Below, piece by piece: positions 10,800-22,725 of a DNA stretch of 64,000 nucleotides. The notes beneath the pieces are model-generated. The model did not search any database. It had not been told where the DNA came from and saw only the letters and a program-made list of their open reading frames with translations. Each line of letters opens with the position of its first letter. Within the stretch, counting starts at the first letter, position 1. The position numbers were made by a program, and so were the translations under genes. Origin of the DNA: Dasypus novemcinctus (lineage: Eukaryota > Chordata > Mammalia > Cingulata > Dasypodidae); contig NC_080689.1 of NCBI RefSeq assembly GCF_030445035.2, positions 28,797,278-28,861,277 on the forward strand, given 5' to 3'.

Positions 10800-10945
10800 C
10801 TAAGCTGCTAAATATAAAATGACCCTGGGCAAGTCAGTGGAACTCTTGATTGTTTATGTCCTTATCTTTAACAGTGAACATATAACCCTTACTGCCTATA
10901 TCTTAATGTAGAAGTGAGAATTAAAAAATAAATGTCATTAGCAGA
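10800..10945 (+). mobile_element. MIR: MIR SINE fragment
   Basis: 'gaccctgggcaagtca', 'ttgtttatgtccttatctttaacagtg' and 'gaagtgagaattaaa' run collinear with the MIR core ('gaccttgggcaagtca..cctcatctgtaaaatg..gaggattaaat'). Confidence 0.7.
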
Positions 10946-12580
10946 GATGCATGTATTATAGAAAGCATTATTCACATGCAAATTTCTTCCTGTAGCAAAA
11001 AATATTTAAAACAGATATTAAAACATATTTAAGATATGTAATTTAAGCCAAAGTGTTAATTTTGGAAGAAATATGCTTGTGATTGGAGTGGTTTTTACTT
11101 GAGTCCTTTAATGAGGCGAAGAAAATATAGCATTGTTGACATCCTGCCCTCATTGAGTATATATATGCAGCATAGCATTAGACTGCTATAGTGTGCTCAT
11201 TTCATGGTAGGAAAAAGCAAAGCAGCACATGTCCTGAGGTTGCTCAGGAAATATGTGGAAATTTATATCAAGTGCAGCCTGGAAGAATTCCAAGTTTCCA
11301 GCTCATAATCAAGGATACTGAGATCCTTGCACATTCCCCTTTACCTTGTATTCCTAGAATGCATAGCAGTCACTGAATTAAGTTACCAAATCAATTTCAA
11401 GCTACAAATGCTCTTGGTAAATAGAACAAACTGCAGTCAGTTGACTGACTCTTGACACACCACAACATGACAGGCATGGAAATTTCACCTTCGCTGAGAT
11501 AGAGCACAGTTCATCTAATTGAAACACTGGTTAGGTCTAACCTCCCCTGTGGAAAATCCATCTGCAATGAATTATCACAGCAATGCTGACCTCACCCCCT
11601 ACTCCAAAAAACAACAGTAACAACAAAACCTTCAGGTATTCCCACTAAACACTAGAAGCCTTTCCACAAGCTGACTTGGGAGGAAAATAATCAAATGATT
11701 CTAAGTTTGAACTAACATTCTTCTTCAAAACAAAAAGCCTCTCTCTCCCTGAGTTCCTTATGTCATCAACATCATCATCTTCATCCTGACTATTCAAGTT
11801 AGAAACGCAGGCACTCTTCTCAGCACAGGCACTCTTCTCAGCACATCACTTTACGTTATTCCCTCCATCAATCAATCCAACAGCCATGAAGGAATTTTTA
11901 TTTCAACATTTAAATATCTTCCAAATTCACTCCCTTCCCTGTGTCCCCAATGCTAACCCTCTCCCCATTTATCATTACTCTCACCTGGGTTATTATATTT
12001 TCCTTCTTAGACACTCAACTTTATACCAAGCCACCCACTAGTCTGTGCTCTAAATTGCAGACAAGATTCACTTTTCGTAGTGAAAATGTAATAATATCTC
12101 TGCATGCTCAAGAGCATCCTCGTTGTGAGATAGCTGAAAGATTGTAGGTTTCCTTTCTTCCTAGATCGAATAAAGGTACAGCATATAACTTAAATAGCTG
12201 CTGAGTGAAAGTCTTCTTGGAACATTCTCCTGGTATGAGTGCAAATTATCATGCAGAAACTTCTCCCTACTGAAGACAATCTGAGGAAAGGCATTGGACA
12301 CAGAGAGCACAGGCTGTCTGAGTTTGAATGCTGGCCTTGCTCTACTTGATCTATTATTCAAATGGAACAATAAAGGAGGAAGGAAATAATGGCAAATAAC
12401 ATTAAAATCCATAGATAAATGTGCTATATATAACTGTGGCTTTTTTCCTATGTGTTTTGAAATGATCACAAGCATGGGTTCAAACTGAATTCTGATTTTA
12501 TAGTTTTGAGAGAGCATGTCCAGTGTAACAGAGAGAGCAGAGAACTGAAGTCAAGAAAACTGTCTAAAGTCCTGTTCAAA
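10946..12580. other. Unassigned sequence
   Basis: No gene. An 18-bp tandem duplication lies at 11809-11844. A short MIR-head-like match ('aggctgtctgagtttgaatgctggcc') occurs near 12310-12336 but is too short to call alone. Confidence 0.45.
11809..11844. repeat. 18-bp perfect tandem duplication
   Basis: AGGCACTCTTCTCAGCAC occurs at 11809-11826 and again at 11827-11844 without mismatch. Confidence 0.95.
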
Positions 12581-12589
12581 TAATTTATC

Positions 12590-12690
12590 ATCAGATCATA
12601 GTTTCTTCATCTATAAAATGAGAATGATGGACCCCTATTTGTGGGGCTATTAAATGAAACAATACACAAAAAAAGAACCATTCAAATATG
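12590..12690 (+). mobile_element. MIR: MIR SINE fragment
   Basis: 'tttcttcatctataaaatgagaatg' and 'gtggggctattaaatgaaacaata' match the MIR central segment ('tttcctcatctgtaaaatgggga..agggttgttgtgaggattaaatgag'). Confidence 0.75.
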
Positions 12691-13989
12691 AGATATTGCA
12701 AATGCACCACCACCAATAAATTTTTTTCACATAATTGCTGTTCATTTTAAGTTTCCTAAAATGTAAGCATAGACCCTGAGGGTTTGCTATGCAAATTACA
12801 CCAGTACAAATGTTTAATCCAAGGAGGAGAAAAATCTTTTCAAATCAATACTCTAATGCTCAACACATTTTACACTTCAACTTATTGTTTTAACATTAGA
12901 TTTCCTGTATTCTAAATAGCTGTACATGTAATGAGGAACTATCAGAATAACTATCACCACCTCAGCTACTTGAAAAATTAGTTAGTATTCTAAGATCCAT
13001 ACTTTATTTTAGGCCTTATGTTCCAAAATTGACCTAGGAGAGAAATTTTTATTTATTACTTATTAGAAGTACAGGACAATGCCTAGAGTGGCATTGTTTT
13101 AAACCTTCCTTAATACAATACATTGAACACATATCTCAGCTTGTTCCTGGATATCTGTTTTGCTCTGCATCTGTATCCATTATCTGTACACCCTATGTCT
13201 TTACATGCTCATTAACTGAGGTTAAGTATTAAAATATTGTAAGTCAGTTAGGCTGATCTAGGGTCATTTACCTTAGGAAAGAAAACTGTTTCATTGGTGA
13301 TGTGTGCTTCCCAATTTATAAATGAGAATAACACAGATCTGCCTCATAATATTACTTAAAATATCAGATAGGACAATGGAAAGGTTGTATAAATTATGCG
13401 ATACCATATAAATCCAAAATAGTATATTTATTATTTGGCTATACAGAAAGTGGAACTAAGATGGAACTAAAGAAAGCTTTACAGATGAGCAAATAGAGGG
13501 GCCTTGGATGGTGAATAAGTCATTTGCTTGTGCCTGGATAAAGATACTTCTGTGTGATACAACTAACATAACAAGAGAACTCCAGGGAGGCCTAAACTGA
13601 ATATGGCTTGACACTGCATCCTGATACTGTACTGTATCTGTCTCTGTAGACTGATGTATATTGTCTAGGCTGGTGCATCCTCTTATATATTTAAAATATT
13701 TGACTTGAAAATGTTTGACTGTAGGTGATATATGGCTAAGGTAAAGCAAGGAAACAATAAAGAAAAGGAGAGGCCTGCACTCCTCTAGTTGCCTTCACAG
13801 AGTAAAAATTTGCCAAAATCATAGTCCAGGAATGACAGAAATGTGATATGCCAGTCACTGCTCTCCCAACCTGAGTCCATATTGGATGCCACTTATTGAC
13901 CATGGCACTTTCTCATGATGCCACTTCCTCATGGTAATCCTGGAAGCCACATTAAGTGGCTGGAGACTGACGTACAATGAGAAATCCAT
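12691..13989. other. Unassigned sequence with a MIR-like patch
   Basis: No gene. Around 13303-13375 'cccaatttataaatgagaataac..gcctcataatattac' is MIR-like in the plus direction but strongly diverged. The 97-codon antisense frame at 13456-13749 has no recognisable domain. Confidence 0.45.
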
Positions 13990-15315
13990 TTTTCCTTTTT
14001 TTATAAATAGATTTTAAAAAATGTTTAAAGGTACATATATCATACAAAATGCTACATTAAAAAACATAGGAGGATCCCATATACCCCACTCTCCACCTAC
14101 CCCACTCCTCCCACATCACCAATTCTTTCATCAATGTGGTACATTCATTGCACTTGATGAACACATTTTGGAGCACTGCTACACAGCATGGATTATAGTT
14201 TACACTCTCACCCAGTCCATTCAGCAGGTCATGGCAGGACATACAATGTCCTGAATCTGTCCCTGCAATACCATTCAGGAAACTCCAAGTCCTGAAAATG
14301 CTCCCATATCATACCTCTTCTTCCCTCTCCCTGCCCTCAGCAACTACTGTGCCCACTGTCTTCAGATCAGTGACACAGTTTCTTCCATTGATAGAATCAC
14401 AATAATTCCATAGTAGAATACCAGCAAATCCACTCTAATCCATATTTCATTCTTCCATCCTGAGGACCCTGGGATGGTGATGTTCATTCCACCCCAAACT
14501 CAAGAGGGGGCTTAGATCCTACATGGCTGATGGATGAATTCTCCAGCTTGCAATCACAGAATCTCTTGGTTCCCTGGTGTGTTGGTTGACCTTTACCACC
14601 TCCTTGTTAGCCGATATGGGCCAGTCCAATGAACAGGAAAGTAGGTGCTGCAACTCTGCTGAGGCTCGGGGCCCAGCTGGCACCCAGTAATTTCAGAGAT
14701 ACAAGACTCCCGAGTATACACTAATCCAAGCACCAACCACAGGTTCAGTAAAAGTGACAGAAAAGGCATTTGTAGAGAAGTCACATCTGAATCCAACTCC
14801 ATCACTTTCAGGAGCACAAATTCCAAAGTAGGGCCACTGGCAAGGCACTGAACTCCACAGCAATCTATCCTGACCATAGGACCTGGGTGTTTCTGTAGCC
14901 CTCAGGAGAACTATTACTTGGGATTGTATCTACTTTGGCTATCTCCAAAATTCTGCTGAGATGTGTGTAAGCACAACCCCTCTAGAGACCTCCCCACTCA
15001 CTTTGAATTCTCTTAGGATATTTGTCTTTTGTCTTTACAGTTTCCCCCTTTTATTCATTGTCTTTTTCTAATTGCTTCACCAGCTGGTGCTTAGTAGAAA
15101 TCCTTCAGCACCAGGGAGGCTCATCCCTGGGAGTCATGTCCCACACTGGGGGGAAGGTAATGCATTTATATGCTGAGTTTGGCTTAGAGAGTGGCCACAT
15201 TTGAGCAACATGGAGGCTCGCAGGAGGTAACTTATAGGCACCCTACAGCTCTAGACCTAGTTGAAATTTCAAGCACAGAGATTCCTAAGCATAGTCATCA
15301 GTATCAAGGGCCCAG
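13990..15315 (-). mobile_element. Xenarthran A-tailed repeat, copy C
   Basis: This is the reverse complement of the family described for copy A. The T-rich left end (13990-14020) is the A-tailed 3' end. Landmarks such as 'atcccatatacccc', 'cattttggagcactgc', 'aaactccaagtcctgaaaatgc', 'gatccagtccaat..caggaa' and 'gtcatgtcccacactgggggg' follow in reverse order of copy A. At about 1.3 kb it reaches nearly the same 5' point as copy A. Antisense open frames of 61 and 94 codons are not conserved in the other copies. Confidence 0.8.
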
Positions 15316-15790
15316 AAACCCACTTTTTATCTCTGGGGTAGAATGACAGTGAAAACTACAGCATGAACCTCCATTTTTTCACAGGCATTTATAACTTTTC
15401 TCAGTAAATGAGAACTTCAAATATACCATCATCTCTATCTCTTGAATTATATATGCAATAAAGCACTTAAGTTCAACCTCTATATAGCCAAATTGAGAAT
15501 CCAAATTGAATAGACTGCAACTATCTTTCTCTATATATTGGTCTTTAGAATAATTTTTTTTAAGTCCTAACTTTCTATAAAAAATATTTATCAGACCCTA
15601 CCCCTTATAGGCTGGAAACCTTTCTGCAGTTTCATTTTTCTTTTATAACAAAACATTCTCATTTTCCAAACATTCCATTCACTTTTCAGATAGACTGACA
15701 AAGATCACTGGCACATGGACAAGCAAAAGTAGAGACTACCCTGTTGTAGAAACAGTTATATATATTATAGTAACCAAATATGGCTTTAAA
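15316..15790. other. Unassigned sequence
   Basis: Nothing recognised. Confidence 0.5.
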
Positions 15791-15794
15791 GACA

Positions 15795-15965
15795 GAAGTG
15801 TTCAAGTTTCAGTCCTGCATTTACTAACTCTTGATTCTTGGGGAAATCTTTTAACTTCTTTACACCTTCAATGTCTTAATAGTCAAGTGTATTGATTCCT
15901 TCCATGGATATTAAAGACTAAAGGAGAAAATAAATGTAGGTGCTCTGTAAATCATAAAACATGAT
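15795..15965 (+). mobile_element. MIR: MIR SINE
   Basis: 'caagtttcagtcctgcatttactaactc', 'ggggaaatctttta', 'ttcaatgtctta' and 'ataaatgtaggtgctctgtaaat' follow MIR order. The homology runs through most of the element. Confidence 0.65.
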
Positions 15966-16189
15966 ACAAATGTAATGTAACTTAATGTTACCATGTGTGT
16001 TTCTATTCTACCACTTAGAAAAATTTGGATGATGTATAAGGACATTTAATGAAAAAGTAAGCCAATGTCAAAACGAACAAGTGGTTGACCTTTAGTCATG
16101 ACAAAATATACAGTGAAGCTACTGACCGTGAGGATTATAATTTTCTTATTGGCTCTATTATTATTTGTAGCTGTATTTGTTTTTAAGAA
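15966..16189. other. Unassigned sequence
   Basis: Nothing recognised. Confidence 0.5.
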
Positions 16190-16841
16190 TCCATAGTTGT
16201 ACATGTACAATCAAGCCATCTGTGAATTTTTAAAATTTTACTGCTTCCTTTTCAAAATGTATCCCTTTCATTTTTTCTACTTGGCTTAGGTTTTCAGTAA
16301 AATGTTTAATTGAAGTGGTAAGAGCAAGTATATTTTCCTTGTTCCCAATCTTAGATTGTGTTTCTCTGCCACTATTAAGTGGTGTAAGCAGTAAGTGTTC
16401 CTTAGTTATCTTTTATCCAGATTAAGAACATTTACTTTTATTCCAAGTTTGCTCAAGTTTTGTAGTTTTTGTTGTTTTATGAATGGTTGTTGCCATTTAT
16501 TAAATGATTTTTAGTGTCTACTGAGATCATTACAAGAATGTTATCCTTTATTCAATTTTTAAATAAATTACAGTAATTGATTTCATAATATTAGAGCAAG
16601 TTTAAAATTCCTTTGATTAACTCCACTTGGTCCTATGAATAACCTTTGAAACTATATTGAATGATATTTGTGTTATTTCTTCCCTATTTCATAGAATTCA
16701 CAAAAGAAGCCATGTAGTCTACACATTTTTATTTTTATCAATTTTATTGTCACATATTAATAAAGCATGCAATCTATCCAAAGTATATAATCAATGGTAT
16801 TGGTATAATCACATAATTGTGCATTCATCCCTTCAATCATT

Positions 16842-16854
16842 ATGGGCATTTTTT
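16842..16854. repeat. Target-site duplication, left copy
   Basis: ATGGGCATTTTTT at 16842-16854 is repeated exactly at 17231-17243, flanking the SINE. A 13-bp perfect duplication is typical of L1-mediated insertion. Confidence 0.9.
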
Positions 16855-17230
16855 AAAAATTTCTCTCCCCTCCCCCCCACCCTGGTTGTCTCTTCTCTTG
16901 TGTCTATTTGCTGCGTCTTCCACTTCTGTTGTTGTCAGCGGCATGGGAATCTGTGTCTCTTTTTGTTGCGTCATCTTGTTGTGTCAGTTCTCCGTGAGGG
17001 CGGCAGCAGGCTGCACTTTCTTTCATGCTAGGCGGCTCTCCTTACAGGGCGCACTCCTTGCGTGTGGGGCTCCCGGACGCAGGGGACACCCCTGCATGGC
17101 ATGGCACTCCTTGTGCACATCAACACGTGCATGGGCCAGCTCCACATGGGTCAATGAGGCCTGGGGTTTGAACCGCAGACCTACCATGTGGTAGATGGAT
17201 GCCCTAACTACTGGACCAAGTCCACCGCCC
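16855..17230 (-). mobile_element. DAS-SINE: DAS-type tRNA-derived SINE (long form)
   Basis: Read on the minus strand it starts with a tRNA-like head (GTGGACTTGGTCCAGTAGTT with an A-box-like motif, then a B-box-like GTTCAAAC). It continues into the long body shared with 58378-58796 and ends in a T-rich/A-rich tail. It is flanked by a 13-bp perfect target-site duplication. The match to the armadillo DAS family is from memory. It inserted into an already decayed L1. Confidence 0.9.
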
Positions 17231-17243
17231 ATGGGCATTTTTT
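17231..17243. repeat. Target-site duplication, right copy
   Basis: Exact copy of 16842-16854. Confidence 0.9.
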
Positions 17244-17782
17244 GTTCAGGTTTGTTTCCATGGGAAGATTCTGTGGGAAAGTCTCTTTAGTCCATATAGG
17301 ACCATTTAAATTTTCTATTTCTTCTTCTGTCAATTTTTGTATGTCTTACAATGACTTTTTTCATTTCATCCAAGATGGAAAATTTATTAACAGAAAATTA
17401 TTAAACATATCTCATTTTTGCATGTTTTTCCTTGATCAGTCATTCTAAGTTTTACAAACTGTATTGACTTTTACAAAGTACAAGTTTTTGTTTTATGAAT
17501 TTTCTATGTTCATCTGTCTTCTGATTTCAACTTTTAATTTTAACTTTTCATTTATTTTACTTTCTTTTGGTTTCATATGTCCTTTCCTTTTGAACTTTTT
17601 AGGATGGAAGTTCGGATCACTTGGCATTCTTCTTCTTTTCTAACAGTCATTTAGTGATACGTTTCTTACTATATTCTGTTTTAGCGATAAATAAAAAATT
17701 TCATTATGCTAGGTTTTGGTTATTCATTAAATTGAACCATTTTCTAAATTTCTCTGCTGGGTTTAAAAATACCAAGAGTTGG

Positions 17783-18114
17783 GAAGCAGATGTGGCTCAA
17801 ACAGTTGGGTGCTCACCTACCACATGGGAGGTCCCCAGTTCAGTTCCCAGTGCTTCCTAAAGAAGATGAGCAAGACAGCAAGCTGACACAATGGGCAGGC
17901 ATGGTGAGCTGATGCAATAAGATGACACAATGAAGAGACATAACAAGCAGACAGTGGAGATGGCTCAAGTAAGTGGGTGCCTCCCTCCCACATGGGGGAT
18001 CAGTTCCCAGTGCCTCATAAAAAGTTGATGAGTACCCAACAAATGCACACAGAGAGCAGACAGCAAGCACAAATAAGGAGGGGAGAGAGGAGAAATAAAA
18101 TAAATCTTTTTAAA
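17783..18114 (+). mobile_element. DAS-SINE: DAS-type SINE, dimer-like
   Basis: Two SINE heads are present: 'gaagcagatgtggctcaa..gttcagttccc' at 17783-17860 and a second 'ggagatggctcaagtaagtggg..cagttcccagtgcctc' at 17957-18020. They are joined by a body with 'gacacaatg' repeats and followed by AATAAAATAAATC and an A run. The flanks AAAAATACCAAGAGTTGG (17765-17782) and AAAAATACCAAGAATTGG (18115-18132) form an 18-bp duplication with one mismatch, so the dimer inserted as one unit. Confidence 0.9.
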
Positions 18115-18132
18115 AAAAATACCAAGAATTGG

Positions 18133-18442
18133 AGGGTCATTTAGCTTGTTCTATTGTTAGGTTGGTAGTGATTGTTAATTCCTAACTGAAAATGGAGTCT
18201 TAATTTATTCACTTTGCTTCTGAGTAAATTCAAAAGTTACTTTAAAAGCTCTTACCATTACTATTGGGTATTTGAAATAAGCAGCAAGAAAAGTGGAAAC
18301 GAATTAAAATCTCATCATTTATTAGTCCCTTTATGCCAACACACAGAATTCCTAAGGAATGCAACCATCTGTGATGAAACAAGTATTAGAATTTTGTTTA
18401 ATTGGGATTATTGAGAATATCATCATTATTAAAGAAGTTATC
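18133..18442. other. Unassigned sequence
   Basis: Nothing recognised between the two SINEs. Confidence 0.5.
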
Positions 18443-18614
18443 TTTTTTTTTTTTTAAGGAGGTACTGGGGATTGAACCCAGGCATTCAATCACGGAGCTC
18501 CATCTGTTTCCCAATAAGAGTTGTTTTTTTCATTTGTTTGTTTGTTTTTAGGAGGTACTGGGGATCAAATCCAAGAAACAGGTGCTCAACCACCTGAGCT
18601 ACATCTGCTCCCCA
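18443..18614 (-). mobile_element. DAS-SINE: DAS-type SINE dimer, antisense
   Basis: There are two antisense monomers: 18443-18513 ('aaggaggtactggggattgaaccc..ccatctgtttccc') and 18523-18614 ('aggaggtactggggatcaaatcc..acatctgctcccc'), each ending in a T-rich run that is an A tail on the minus strand. Each has a B-box-like GGATTGAACCC or GGATCAAATCC. A weak flanking repeat (about GAAGTTATCT / GGAGATTATCT) suggests a single insertion of a dimer. Confidence 0.85.
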
Positions 18615-19974
18615 GGAGATTATCTGATTTATTATTGCTTGCTATTACTCAGCTAATGGTCACTAGTACACAGTAAGACAATGCATGCGTATTATAGAAA
18701 TCTGTAATAGGATTAATATTTTAAAAATTATTGGTCTCTAGTGCTTCCCTTATACTTCAATTAGTTGGCCAGAGATATCCATCAGCTAGTAAGGAATGCA
18801 GCTTTGTTAGGTAGGGTATGAAGCTATGACAAATTTAATAGTTAACTGTAAAATAGGAATACATATGAAACTAATTGATTAGCAAGTCAAAATATTTTTT
18901 AAAAAATGATTTTGTGAAATGTCTTTATTTCCCATTTTAGTATCTCAAGGATCAAACTTGGAATGTTACGTAGTGTCATGCCAACCATAGCAGCCAGCCC
19001 TGAACTATGGAAATAGGAAAATACTATATATCCAAAGTAAAAAGAAAGTCAGTACTTTCTTGTGTCCAGGAAATGATAGAAATAATAATAGATGCGAGAG
19101 GAAGAAGAAAGAGTGAGAGCAAAACACAGAAAGAGAGAGGGTTTGTGTGAATAAAATGGACTGAGGAGGGTTTTACACTTGTCAGTGTCTTCCCTGACTT
19201 TGGACTCTGGGAGGGAGCTGCCTCCCATGGTTTCCAATATTAATTATGTTACAGACACATAAAAGCAAATTAGGCAGCATCACAAGGTTAGGTTCTCAGG
19301 TTTCATTTTTCTCCCCAACCTGCTCTTGGCTCCCCTATAGACCTAGAATAGAAAAGAAATGGCTTGGAACTTATCTGTGGAGTTTGCTGGCAGGATATGT
19401 GAGGCGAACATGCAGCAAGGGCTACTCATATGATGACTCAACTTATCATCAAATATAATTAATTACTCATCAGATCTCAGAAGTGTCCGTAATAGAGGAT
19501 GGAACTGAGGTTGTTTGAGTCAGCTCATTCTACCCAATCTAAAAGGAACCAGACTGTGACATACACCAGCCATATAAGGACCAGCAGACAGACAATGCAC
19601 AGCTCCCACTGATGAGAGATGCAGAGGATACCCTGCAGGAGCACCTTGAATGCCTTTTCCCTGCCTTATAAATGAGCCATGGCCTGGCCCATTTCCTCCA
19701 TACAAACTGACCTTATCTTAGAGAAAGAAGAAGAGCAAGGGGAAATTCCTTGAGAGGTTAACAAAGGTTATTGAAGATGGAATATAGTCTTATTTTTCTT
19801 TCTTATTCCTCAATAAGGGAGGTTTTCAATTGAGCTTGATCATTTACAGATTTCACCAAAAGCAATATATTTATTTTTCTGTTCATCTGAGTTGTAGTAT
19901 GAGCTTTGAATCCTAAATTGTATATATTTTATACTAATATAGGCAACACTTTTTTCAGTGCTCAGTTTATAGAC
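18615..19974. other. Unassigned sequence
   Basis: No gene or family recognised. A purine-rich stretch at 19075-19145 (GAGAGAAAGA type) and a GC-richer stretch at 19490-19720 are noted without an assignment. Confidence 0.45.
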
Positions 19975-20130
19975 AATTTAGTAAATATAAAGTATATAAC
20001 ACATGACACACTTTTATAAGTGCTTTATGTATATTACCTCATGAAAATTATTATTGAATTCTTATAGGCTGCATATTATTATGATCTTCTTCAGTGGTTG
20101 AGAAAAAATGAAATCTGAGGAAGCAGTTAA
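19975..20130 (-). mobile_element. MIR: MIR SINE, antisense
   Basis: 'cacttttataagtgctttatgtatattacctcatgaaaat' and 'ggctgcatattattatgatcttct' correspond to antisense MIR ('aagtgctttacatatattaactcatttaat..aggtactattattatcccc'). Confidence 0.65.
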
Positions 20131-20254
20131 AAAGAGATGAAAACTCAGGCTAGGTCTCTGATAACATGATCTTATTCTTTCTTGAGTATCATAATTAACA
20201 TTTCACAGAAAAATCAGCTATAGAGGAGAAAAGGTTGCCGTCTGTAAAAACTGT

Positions 20255-20400
20255 TATTTGTAAAAAGGCATAGGGCTTGTTTTTAATTCTGATACAGCTA
20301 CTTACTAGCTGAGTGATTTTTGTCATATCACATAACTTTTCTGATCTTTAGCAAAAGAACTGCTCATGGTCATCCCAGAAATTAAAAGAGAGAATGTTTG
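20255..20400 (+). mobile_element. MIR: MIR SINE fragment
   Basis: 'acagctacttactagctgagtgatttttgtcatatcacataac' lines up with the MIR core ('ctgccacttactagctgtgtgaccttgggcaagtcacttaac'). Confidence 0.7.
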
Positions 20401-22589
20401 AGGAAAGACATGGTGGGAGATGCTTTTCTTTCAGGCGTATAGCTAATAATGCTTAATAGATTATTAATGCTAGATTAGAAAATACTGTATTCAACCCCTT
20501 TATGCACCATTACTATATTACAGATATTTTAGGTGTTTGTTAAATATGCTTCATATTTTCCTAGTACAAGTTATGAAGTAACTACAGATCATCATGGATA
20601 ATTCAAATGCATGGTTTGGCTAAGAATTGCTGAATCCATTACTGTTTCAGACTTAATCTATTTTCTATGAAAACTAATAATTTTTATTTTAGAAATGGAA
20701 TTTGGTGAAAATTACTAAAAGAACTAGAGGTCTTGTTTTTTACATAGGCTTATATGTGTAATATAATACTTATCTACATAATTTTGGTAGATTATACCTC
20801 TGATTTGTGAAATGGAAATACTTACATTTCCCTCTCAAGGTAAAGTCATACATAATAACTCTTACAATGAAAATAAAATTACACATAGCAAAAGATTGCT
20901 GCAAGTCTCTGGAGACTTTATAAGCTCAACTTCTTGGGAGGCTTCTGATGAACTCTGCATTCTCCCAAAAACTTTGAACAGAATAAGATCCCTAATTTCT
21001 AGTAGGGGAATTGTTTCCTATAGCTAGCATTATGGTGCTCATCATTTCTAAAGTAATATAACTTAAATTCTGCCCAGTTTTTTCAGTGTTCTGTAATGCA
21101 AAATTCCAAGATATTTATAAGTATCTATACGAAATTATTTCCAAAATCTCTTTTTAAACTGGATCAGACAATAAGGGGGAAAAAATCAATACACCTGAAA
21201 AGAGGGACAGAAAAAAAATAGAAAAGAGGGAGAAAATTAGTAGTCTGTTTCTAATTTCCCACTGGGCTTCTTCTCATTTCACTTTTAACATGTTTTTATT
21301 TCCTGTCATTCAGGGTGCTCTTACTTGTGAGTTTTTTAATGATATCATCACTTATCTGATGCAACCCAGGGTACAAAAGAAACAATGCAATTAAGAACAA
21401 ATAGTTACCTCACATGACCTTAGATGACGGTTCAAAATGTTTGCCATCTTTGGATACAAACACTTTTCTATCCTAAACAATTTTTTAGAGCTAAACACTT
21501 CCTGAGAGTTCAAATACAAAAGTCTTTAAATCAAACTCTCCTTGTCCAGGGTTTAGAAAATCAGTCAGGGCTCTTGATCTCAATCTATATATAGTAACAA
21601 TGTACATTCTTCTGTTTCCAGCTGGGGACCACCTATGCACTCCACAGTGGCCTCTAGAGAGAAGTAAAGAAACTGGTTCCTCCAAAACCCTCCTTTCCCA
21701 CTAGGGAGTCCAAACTTGGGGGTCTTATATGGGGGTGGAAGTCTCAGTGATACATTCTCATTGGGAAGCCAAAAAATGTGGCATGCGAAGCCTGAAGATG
21801 TAAATAGGGTTTCCTTTTGCTTGCATGAAAACCATACTATTTCCAGGTGAAATTTCTGATCTGAGAAAAGCCATGTCCCCTCAAATGGTGATTACATAGG
21901 GCTCACATTGCCCTGCCTTGCCTGGGAGGAAGGGCTGACTGCTTCTCTGCTCCAGGACAATTTCTGGGAACTTCCCTAGAGGCAGCAATCCTTCCATATG
22001 CCCTTTACCCAACATGTGGGTAGCAGACTCACTCTACACCCCTTTCAAAACATGGCCTGGTGATCTGAACCCCTATTAGCCTGGGCACCAGCACTGGGTC
22101 CTAGTATCCAGTCCCTTCTATATTTTCCCCTTAGCTCCCATTGCTCAAAACAAAATAAAACCAACAATAGCAAAAACAACATTCATTCCCTTTTTCCTTC
22201 AGACAATCCAGCTTCAATACCTTCCCAAGCAATGAAATAGAAAATTTAAGGGAAGGCTTCAAATGAACCCTAACACTGACAGCCAATGGCTCCTTTCCAA
22301 TCCAGAAACACAAAAGAGTGTTTCATTTTCTTGAGGAAAGATGAGTTCGTTCCTTATGAACAAAATCTGACTACCTTCCTTAGGACAGGATTGAGAGTGG
22401 CTGCTCACTTGGGAGTGTCCGTGATGCTGAAAAACAGGATTCTATTTTAATTTATCAACAGACTATCTGACTACACTGAGTTAAGTTACTCTGATTTCTA
22501 ACTAGATCTAAAATGTAATGCGTACTTGCAGCTTTTCAGGCATTATTAAATTTAACTGTAAAACACAGACCTGAGTTTTGTATTTTTGT
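20401..22589. other. Unassigned sequence, partly GC-richer
   Basis: No gene recognised. From about 21360 to 22330 the base composition is noticeably less AT-rich than the surroundings and no repeat family is evident to me. Short antisense frames at 21491-21685 and 22131-22313 are not convincing. Confidence 0.45.
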
Positions 22590-22725
22590 TGTAATTGAGG
22601 AAATTGAGGTTAAGCAAGGTAGTATGTCCAAAATCACACAACTAATAAACAACACAGTCAGAATTCAAACTGTGGCTTGTCTAATCTGAGACCCTCCACT
22701 TAACCACTCCACTGCCCTACTTATA
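22590..22725 (-). mobile_element. MIR: MIR SINE, antisense
   Basis: 'gaggaaattgaggttaagc', 'aaaatcacacaactaataa', 'cagaattcaaactgtgg' and 'ccacttaaccactccact' match antisense MIR ('gaggaaactgaggctcag..aaggtcacacagctagtaa..gaacccagg..cttaaccactatgct'). Confidence 0.9.

Larger units (their letters stand above)
16190..17764 (-). mobile_element. L1: Old L1 ORF2 fragment, antisense, split by a SINE
   Basis: Before the SINE, 'tgtctactgagatcat', 'ttatcctttattca' and 'aactccacttggtcc' correspond to antisense L1 ORF2. After it, 'tttctatttcttcttctgtcaatttt', 'tttcatccaag', 'tgatcagtcattctaag', 'caagtttttgtttta' and 'aggatggaagttcgg' continue the same ORF2 strand and order. The coding capacity is destroyed. 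The SINE at 16855-17230 lies within it. Confidence 0.75.
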
